From the NCBI RefSeq assembly GCF_003867015.1, contig NZ_CP032548.1:1431001-1495000 (forward strand): DNA of 64,000 nucleotides. Reading direction: 5' to 3'. The stretch comes from Tenacibaculum singaporense. Its GTDB lineage: Bacteria > Bacteroidota > Bacteroidia > Flavobacteriales > Flavobacteriaceae. Shown here piece after piece: positions 54,519-61,400 of the stretch. The position numbers and the translations under genes were made by a program. Each line of letters starts with the position of its first letter. Positions within the stretch are counted from its first letter, which is position 1. A model generated the notes under the pieces. The model saw only the letters and a list, made by a program, of their open reading frames with translations. It was not told the DNA's origin and ran no database searches.

Positions 54519-54563
54519 CTACCCTTTTGTTTAGGTTTTTTTTTGGCTGATAACTTATTTTTG
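54519..54563 (+). promoter_or_regulatory. Regulatory region of the ThiF-like gene: CTAC-N8 operator and -7 box
   Basis: CTACCCTTTTGTTTAG (54519-54534) is followed 22 bp further by TATTTTTG (54556-54563), matching TAnnTTTG. The same arrangement occurs before 56279 and 57030. It is a class II activator geometry. Confidence 0.6.
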
Positions 54564-54577
54564 TAATAAAATTAACT

Positions 54578-55333
54578 ATGATGAAACATAAGTATTCTAG
54601 AAATAGATTATACGTTAATCCAGAAGAACAAAAGCTTATTAAAGACTTTCCAATTTTATTGGGTGGGGCTGGTATTGGAAGTATAATAGCTGAATGTGCA
54701 TTACGTTTCGGATTTGAAAATATAACTATAATTGATGGTGATCAAATAGAGGAGTCTAATTTAAATAGACAGAACTATACGGAAAAAGATGTATCAGCCA
54801 ACAAAGTTGATATTATAAAAGAAAGATTAAAATCTATAAATAGTAAGGCAAACATAAAAGTACATAACTGTTTTTTAACAAACGATAATGTTAAAGGATA
54901 TATTAAAGGGCATAAAATAGCAATTAATGCTTTAGATTTTTCATCTGAGGTTCCTTTACTTTTTGATGAAATTTGTCAAAAAATGGATATTCCTGTTTTA
55001 CATCCATACAACTTAGGCTGGGGAGGCTTAGTAACAATTATTTCTCCTAAAGGATTATCGTTAAACTCTATTGCAAGAAAAGGGGAGAATTTTAATGAAT
55101 TAAATGTAGTGGAATATGTTTCTAGTTATATGAGATTTTGGGGAAAACCTCAGGAGTGGCTAGAAGATATAATAGATAAATTTAAAAATGAAAAAGAAAA
55201 ATTATCTCCTCCTCAGTTATCAGTGGGCTCTTGGGTTGTAGCAGGTATGTGTACACACATACTTTTTAATATAGCTACACAAAGGGAAGTCAAGAGTTTT
55301 CCTGAGTTTTACCTATCTTCTTTACAAGATTAA
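54578..55333 (+). CDS. ThiF/HesA family E1-like adenylating protein
   Basis: 251 residues. The Rossmann nucleotide site is FPILLGGAGIGSIIAECALR (about 24-43), followed by ITIIDGDQIEESNLNRQNYT with the Asp and Arg contacts typical of E1-like enzymes, SANKVDIIKERLKSIN and the segment IAINALDFSSEVPLLFDEIC. No CxxC zinc pairs and no extra catalytic-Cys domain are seen, so it is a compact form. ThiF-like enzymes adenylate C-terminal carboxyls of small proteins or peptides. Its promoter shares an operator with the NRPS cluster genes, so I place it in that cluster. Confidence 0.82.
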   Translation: MMKHKYSRNRLYVNPEEQKLIKDFPILLGGAGIGSIIAECALRFGFENITIIDGDQIEESNLNRQNYTEKDVSANKVDIIKERLKSINSKANIKVHNCFLTNDNVKGYIKGHKIAINALDFSSEVPLLFDEICQKMDIPVLHPYNLGWGGLVTIISPKGLSLNSIARKGENFNELNVVEYVSSYMRFWGKPQEWLEDIIDKFKNEKEKLSPPQLSVGSWVVAGMCTHILFNIATQREVKSFPEFYLSSLQD

Positions 55334-55340
55334 GTTAAAA

Positions 55341-56099
55341 CTAAATTAGTTTATTGTTGGTGGCATATACAATTGCTTCTGAAATATTTGCAACTTCTAA
55401 TTTTTCAAATAATTTTCTTCTATGAAATTTAACAGTATCAGGAGATACATACATTGTTTCTGCCATTTCATTGATTGTAAATCCTCTGACAGAGAATCTT
55501 AAAATTTCCTTTTCTCTATTAGATAATTCTATTTTTTCTTCTACTTTCCAGAAATTTCCCTTCAAATCATATCTAAAAATTTTATTCTCACCTTTTTTAG
55601 ATATTTTAATGTTTCCAGAGTTTTGCTCATTGGAAATTGATATTATACAAATAGCTTTCCATATTTTTCCTTCATTGGTAAGAAATAAAGGAGTAAGTTT
55701 CTGGTTTATTAAAAGTATTTTTCCTTCTTGGTTTTTTAAATGAAAATCATAAGAAATGGAATGGTATATTCTTTCCTGAATGGGTATTTTCTCATAAAAA
55801 TCAAAACCGACAGTGTTTATTTTTAAAAGTAGCTCTAAGTCTTCAGGTATTACATAATTAAAATAAAAAAGATAGCCCATTTCCTTAACTTCTTCTGCGG
55901 TATGCCCGCATAAAAAAAGAGGGTTTTCAGAAACGAATTCAAAACCTTTTTTTTGATAATCAATTACATAGATACTCTTGTAAGTGGTTCTTGCAAAGGC
56001 TTTTATGGCCTCTGCATAGTTTTCAGTCTGTTTTTTCTCTTCATCAGAAACATTATATACAGTGTTTCGTGATGAAAAAAAGTCATTCACGTCATTCAT
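55341..56099 (-). CDS. PAS-LuxR family transcriptional regulator
   Basis: 252 residues. Residues about 40-150 resemble a PAS-type sensory domain (SIYVIDYQKKGFEFVSENPL, FLCGHTAEEVKEMGYLFYFN). The C-terminal 65 residues are a LuxR/NarL helix-turn-helix: IELSNREKEILRFSVRGFTI, INEMAETMYVSPDTVKFHRR and KLFEKLEVANISEAIVYATN. It is read toward the ThiF-like gene and away from the acyltransferase gene. The shared inverted repeats before the cluster genes are its obvious candidate sites. The ligand for the PAS domain is not known. Confidence 0.85.
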   Translation of the reverse strand: MNDVNDFFSSRNTVYNVSDEEKKQTENYAEAIKAFARTTYKSIYVIDYQKKGFEFVSENPLFLCGHTAEEVKEMGYLFYFNYVIPEDLELLLKINTVGFDFYEKIPIQERIYHSISYDFHLKNQEGKILLINQKLTPLFLTNEGKIWKAICIISISNEQNSGNIKISKKGENKIFRYDLKGNFWKVEEKIELSNREKEILRFSVRGFTINEMAETMYVSPDTVKFHRRKLFEKLEVANISEAIVYATNNKLI

Positions 56100-56206
56100 A
56101 GATTAGGGGGGCTTTGACCCCAAATTAAGTAAATAATTTAGTAATAAGCAATACTTTTTTAAAATATAAATCCATTTCTGTTTAACCTCATAAATTCTTG
56201 TATCTA

Positions 56207-56252
56207 CTACTATTTTGTGTAGTGAGTTGATGGCTTTAACTAACTAGCTTTG
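56207..56252 (+). promoter_or_regulatory. Operator CTAC-N8-GTAG and -7 box before the acyltransferase gene
   Basis: CTACTATTTTGTGTAG (56207-56222), then TAGCTTTG (56245-56252), a perfect TAnnTTTG box 23 bp further. It lies in the divergent gap between the LuxR gene and the acyltransferase gene. Confidence 0.65.
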
Positions 56253-56278
56253 AGCGTAGAATAAAAATTATAATACTT

Positions 56279-56884
56279 ATGAAGAGTTATTTAGAAAGAC
56301 TGTCAAATAGTGAAGTGCTAAGTTTATCAAAATTTGTAGTTGAAGAAAATTTTAATCATCATTTAGGAAATATTGAAAAAAAAAAGTTAGAGAAAGATAT
56401 TTTATCTGTTTATCAAGAAGAAATAAAATACATTGGAAATTCTAAGATTTTTGTTTGTAAAGATGATTATAAAGGTATAACAGGTGCTATACGAGTTTTA
56501 AAGTGGAATTATATTGACAAGTTACCAATTGAGAGTATTTTTGGAATAGATCCTTTAATGGTTGTTGAAGATAGAGATTTGCATGAAATATGGCATATAG
56601 GTCGTTTTGCAATTAAAAAAGGAGTGAATGACCCCAACTTGTTTAAAAAGTTAATGGTATGTGCTATTTCACCTATTTGTAAACATAAAGGTAATATAGC
56701 TTTTGCTGAATGTGATAGTAAGTTGTTACGAATACTAATGTTGTTAGGAATAAAACCAAACATAGTTGGAGAGTCAATTAATTATTTAGGTTCTGAGACA
56801 ATTCCTATAAGCTTACCTTATGAAGGGCTCATTGAATTCTATGAAAGAAATAAAGATCTAATTTTAAATAACAAGCTACTCTAA
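56279..56884 (+). CDS. GNAT-like N-acyltransferase, resembling acyl-homoserine-lactone synthases
   Basis: 201 residues. The core contains DYKGITGAIRVLKWNYIDKL (about 65-84), the segment LHEIWHIGRFAIKKGVNDPN (about 101-120), which resembles the E.GRFAV element of LuxI/FeeM-type acyl synthases, and LMVCAISPICKHKGNIAFAE, where GNAT proteins bind the acyl carrier's pantetheine. The enzyme probably joins an acyl group, perhaps from an acyl carrier protein, to an amine. Its operator is shared with the other cluster genes. An autoinducer role is an attractive guess because a LuxR-type regulator is encoded next to it. Confidence 0.7.
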   Translation: MKSYLERLSNSEVLSLSKFVVEENFNHHLGNIEKKKLEKDILSVYQEEIKYIGNSKIFVCKDDYKGITGAIRVLKWNYIDKLPIESIFGIDPLMVVEDRDLHEIWHIGRFAIKKGVNDPNLFKKLMVCAISPICKHKGNIAFAECDSKLLRILMLLGIKPNIVGESINYLGSETIPISLPYEGLIEFYERNKDLILNNKLL

Positions 56885-56905
56885 AGCTGAATATAAAATT
56901 AAAAA

Positions 56906-56951
56906 CTACCCTTTTGTGTAGCTTTCCCCTTTTTTTTCCATACTATATTTA
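56906..56951 (+). promoter_or_regulatory. Operator CTAC-N8-GTAG and -7-like box before the UpxY gene
   Basis: CTACCCTTTTGTGTAG (56906-56921) and TATATTTA (56944-56951), 23 bp apart, as at the other two sites. Confidence 0.6.
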
Positions 56952-56980
56952 CCCCGTTCTAATTGAGAAATAATAAAAGA

Positions 56981-57020
56981 AATCCCTTGTGACAGGGAGT
57001 AGCGAAGCTGTGTTTCGCAT
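56981..57020 (+). promoter_or_regulatory. Structured UTR with an ops-like element
   Basis: Two small hairpins (CCCTTGTGACAGGG and GCGAAGCTGTGTTTCGC) frame GGGAGTAGCG (56995-57004), which matches 8 of 10 bases of the RfaH-recruiting ops core GGCGGTAGCG. It is 25 bp before the antiterminator gene. The similarity could be chance. Confidence 0.3.
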
Positions 57021-57029
57021 TTATATGTT

Positions 57030-57539
57030 ATGATGAAATTTGATTGTGGTTGGTACGTACTGTATGTTAAATCTTGCTGGGAAAAAAAAGTTCATGAATC
57101 TCTAAAGGAGATCTCTTTAGAGTCATTTTTACCTCAGGTGAAAACAGTTAAGCAATGGAGCGATAGAAAAAAAGTTACAATGAAACCATTATTTCCTTCT
57201 TATGTGTTTGTATATATCAATTCATCTTTAGGTTTTCATAAGGCATTATCTGTAAACGGAGCTTTCTCTTACATTCGTTTTGGAAAAGAATATGCTAGAG
57301 TGCAAGAAAAAGAAATTAATCAAATAAAGCTTTTGACTGGAGATGAAAGTATTGAAGGAATAGAGATAACTTCACATCGCCCCAAAGTAGGAGAAATAAA
57401 AAAAATAACTTATGGGCCTTTAAAAGGGTTAAGTTGTGAAATCATTAAAGCGTATAATCATAAAAAAATTATTGTGAGGATTGATTCATTGCAACAGAAT
57501 ATTATGGCAACAATTCCTTTATGTGTCCTTGAGGAATAA
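57030..57539 (+). CDS. UpxY/NusG-family transcription antiterminator
   Basis: 169 residues. The NGN domain begins WYVLYVKSCWEKKVHESLKE and includes FLPQVKTVKQWSDRKKVTMK followed by PLFPSYVFVYINSSLGFH, the NusG-core motif seen in UpxY proteins of Bacteroidota. A KOW domain follows near the end (KPLKGLSCEIIKAYNHKKII-like, actual KITYGPLKGLSCEIIKAYNH). These specialised NusG paralogues act on RNA polymerase to read through early termination in long operons such as capsule or NRPS operons. Here the long NRPS genes downstream are the obvious target. Confidence 0.87.
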   Translation: MMKFDCGWYVLYVKSCWEKKVHESLKEISLESFLPQVKTVKQWSDRKKVTMKPLFPSYVFVYINSSLGFHKALSVNGAFSYIRFGKEYARVQEKEINQIKLLTGDESIEGIEITSHRPKVGEIKKITYGPLKGLSCEIIKAYNHKKIIVRIDSLQQNIMATIPLCVLEE

Positions 57540-57574
57540 ATCATAAATATAGATTTAGAAGTCTAGAAAAAAAC

Positions 57575-57590
57575 TACCTTTTTAAAGGTA
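57575..57590 (+). promoter_or_regulatory. Divergent operator variant before the PPTase gene
   Basis: TACCTTTTTAAAGGTA, an inverted repeat with arms TACCTTT/AAAGGTA, with CTAC overlapping at 57574. It resembles the CTAC-N8-GTAG sites but its nearest -7-like element (TGTATTTG, 57602) is about 10 bp closer. Confidence 0.35.
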
Positions 57591-57761
57591 TAAAAACAAG
57601 TTGTATTTGTAATATGAAACAGCAAACATAGGCTTGTTTAAAGAAAATAAATAGCTAGGTTTTTGTTAATTATTACTACTAAAAGAAATTTTAGTGATGA
57701 TAATTAATGCTCTTTCAATTAGTAAAAACAGCTAAAAACAGTTTTAATTTATTATCCAATA

Positions 57762-58439
57762 TTGCTTTTACTTTATTCTGAAATACAAGAAGCAAAACAA
57801 GAATTTCTATTAGATATTTATTTAGGTATTTTCCCAAATTCGTATAAAGAAAGGCTTTTAAGATATCAGAGATGGCAAGATATCCAGTTGTCTCTTTTAG
57901 GGAGGTTATTGGTAAAAGAAGGGTTGTCTTATTTTGGTAAGAAAGTAGATTTTAGTGAGTTGATGTTTAATGAATATGACAAGCCCTATTTCCAAAATAA
58001 CAGTATACAATTTAATATATCCCATTCAGGGGAACTAGTTGCTGCTATTTTTACAAATGAGCAAGTGGATATAGGTATTGATATAGAAAAATCACATGAT
58101 ATAAAAGTAGCTGAATTTAAGAGTCAAATGACTCCATACGAAGAACAGAAAATATTTAATTCAGAATATCCACAACAAGAGTTTTTTAAATATTGGACAC
58201 AAAAAGAAGCGGTTTTAAAGGCAATGGGAAAAGGGTTGTCAATTCCGTTAAAATCATTTGAAGTAAAAAATAATATAACACATATTGATGATAGAGCATT
58301 TTTTGTTTCAAAGATAGACCTAGAAAAAGAATATATCTGTCATATATCTAAAAGCGAAGAGTTTAATAACAAGGAAATTATAGTAAGGAAAATTAGTATT
58401 GAAGAGTTCCTTAATATGAAAAATATTATTACCCCATAA
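57762..58439 (+). CDS. 4'-phosphopantetheinyl transferase, Sfp type
   Basis: 225 residues. Motifs of Sfp-type enzymes are present: FNISHSGELVAAIFTNEQVD (about 86-105), IGIDIEKSHDIKVAEF (Mg-binding GIDIE, about 106-121) and FFKYWTQKEAVLKAMGKGLS (WxxKEA, about 144-163), all in normal order. It transfers the phosphopantetheine arm of coenzyme A to the Ser of carrier domains, here those of the adjacent NRPS. No in-frame ATG precedes this; I use TTG at 57762, and the N terminus LLLYSEIQE fits the family. The NRPS gene starts 28 bp downstream. Confidence 0.92.
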   Translation: MLLLYSEIQEAKQEFLLDIYLGIFPNSYKERLLRYQRWQDIQLSLLGRLLVKEGLSYFGKKVDFSELMFNEYDKPYFQNNSIQFNISHSGELVAAIFTNEQVDIGIDIEKSHDIKVAEFKSQMTPYEEQKIFNSEYPQQEFFKYWTQKEAVLKAMGKGLSIPLKSFEVKNNITHIDDRAFFVSKIDLEKEYICHISKSEEFNNKEIIVRKISIEEFLNMKNIITP

Positions 58440-58467
58440 GTATTATAAATAAGTTATACACATCACA

Positions 58468-61400
58468 TTGGATACTATCAAACAACAAATAATACAAGAT
58501 TATTGGTCTCGAAAGATTGAAGAGATTGGTGTTATAAATGATTTAAATTTTAAAGCGGATTCTAAAATAGAGGAAACTATAAATTTAGAGAGAATACCAT
58601 ATTTTTTTAAAGTTTCTAATGCAAATAAACTTGTTGAGTATACAATTTTGCAAAGCCTATTTAACGCTTTGTTAAACCGTTATTTTGAAGTTCAAGGATT
58701 AATATCAACAACCAACTTAAGAGATGGTGATTTATTGTTTATATCACCAAAAGAAAATAATACAAAAATTTTTAAAGAGTATCTCCATGAAGTTAAAAAA
58801 GAAATTCAAGAGGTTAATAAATACTCTAACCATCAAAAAGATAATTTTTTTGAAGGGTTAATAAAAAAGTCTCTTTATTCTTTTAGTTATAACAATTGGA
58901 ATAAAGCTTCTTATTTGGAGAGAATTCCATTCAATTTATATGTTGAAAAGACTGATCAAGGCTTATTATTAAGAATTTTCTTTGATAAAAATTTTGTTGA
59001 CGAGAATAAAGTTTATCGTTTTCTTAAGTCTTTCAAAAATTGGCTAATCAATTTAGAAAGTTACATTGATAAAGAAATAAGAAGCATTTCATTAGTTTCA
59101 AATGAAGACCGTTATAAAATATTAAATGACTTCAATAATACTTCTTTAGAATACAATGAAAATATCAATTTAGTATCTCTTTTTGAAAATCAAGTTCGTA
59201 AAAATCCTGAAAAAATAGCAATTAAGTTTAAAAATAAAGAGATAAGTTATCAATCATTAAATAATGAAGCTAACCGATTTGCTAGGTTTCTTCTTCAAAA
59301 GAAGGGAATACAACAAGGAGATTTAGTAGGAATAAAGTTAGAAAGAAATGAAAATTTATTGATTACAATTTTAGGAGTTTTAAAAGCTGGAGGAACTTAT
59401 GTGCCTATTGACATTAATTATCCTAAGAGTAGAATTGAATATATTCAAACTGATAGTAAATCTAAATTACTAATAGATAGTATTGTTTTAAATCAGTTTG
59501 AGAAATGTGAAGAAGAGTTGTCTTCAGAGAATTTAAATTTTGAATTAGATTGTCGTTCTTTAGCTTATATTATTTACACTTCTGGAACTACAGGTAATCC
59601 TAAAGGAGTGATGATTGCTCATTTTAATGCGGTAGCTTTAATTAAATGGGCAGAGTTAGAGTTTGATAGCTCTAAATTTTCAATAGTTTTCGCTGCTACA
59701 TCGCATTGTTTTGATTTATCAATATTTGAAATGTTTTATACTTTATCAATAGGTAAAAAAATAAGACTATTAAACAATGCTTTAGATATTAAAGAATATT
59801 TGAACGAACCGGAACAGATTTTAATAAATACTGTGCCTTCTGTTATGAGAAGTTTAATAAAAGAAGAAGCAGATTTAGGTAATGTGAGGGTTATTAATTT
59901 GGCGGGAGAGAAGTTTCCAGTAGATATAGCTGAAGAATTACTTCAATTTAATCATATTGAGATAAGGAATTTATACGGTCCGTCAGAAGATACTACCTAC
60001 AGTACAGTGTATAAACTTTTTAAAAGCACATATAAAACAATTCCTATTGGGAAACCTATAGCAAATACAGAGGCATATGTTTTAGACGATAATTTAGAAA
60101 TAGTTCCAATTGGAGTAAATGGAAAACTATATCTTTCTGGGTATGGGCTTTCTAATGGGTATTTGTATCGTGAAGATTTAACTAATGAGAAGTTTGTTGA
60201 CAATCCTTTTAAAATAGGGAGTTTGATGTATGATACTGGAGATTTAGTGAGATGGAGAGAAGATGGTGTTTTAGAATTTGTAGGAAGAAAAGATAATCAG
60301 GTTAAAGTTAATGGATATAGAATTGAGCTAGAGGAAATAGAGAATGTTTTTGTCAAATATTCTAATAAGATTACTCAGGTAGTTGTTGATATAAATCAGA
60401 TAAATTCAGGGAGCACTCTTACTGGGTATTATGTTGGTGAGGATCTTTTTGAGGAAGCTAAATTAAAAAGATATTTTGAAGCTAGGCTTCCTTCATATAT
60501 GATTCCTAGTAATTTTATGAAATTAGAGAAGATTCCGCTAAATTCTAATGGTAAAATAGATAAGAAAGCTCTTTCAAATTTGTTAATCGAATACAGAAAA
60601 GAAAGAAAATACATAGCTCCTAAAACTACTATAGAGTTAAAAATAGTGGAGATTTGGCAAGACGTTATCGGAGTTGAAAAGATTGGAATAAACGATAGGT
60701 TTTTTGATTTGGGAGGGCATAGCTTAATGATTTCTCAAATTATAAATAAAATACATAAAGAATTAAACTTAACTATTTCTTTCAAGTTGTTTTATGAGAA
60801 CCCTACAATACAAGGTTTAATAAGTAATTCGAAACATCAGAATTTTTTAACTATTGAGAGAGCATCTAAGAAAAAGTATTATGATGTAACTGCTTCCCAA
60901 TTAAGGATTTGGATGTTAAGTCAGCTAAATAATGCTGAAAAAGCTTATAATGTAGCAGCAGCTGTTAAGCTATCGGGGCAATTAAATATCCAAGAATTAA
61001 GTAATGCTTTTCAACAATTAATAGACAATTATGAAATATTAAGAACAGCTTTTATACTTAATGAAGAAGGACAATTAAAACAACATGTTTTAAAGGAGAA
61101 AAAATTTAATTTAAATGTAATTGATTTTTCTTCAAAAAAATATAATCAAGATAATGAGGTAAACAACTATGTCCAAAATTTAGATGTAAATTACAATTTT
61201 GAGTTAGGAAAATTATTTAGTTGTTATCTTTTTAAATTGAAAGACTCAGAGTTCATTTTATATTTTTCAGCACACCATATTATTATAGATGGTTGGTCTT
61301 TGGAATTACTTATTTCTAAAGTTTTAAACAATTATGAAGATTTCAAACAAAAGAAAAAATCAGTTAATAAATCTTTAGAAATTCAATTTAAAGATTATTC

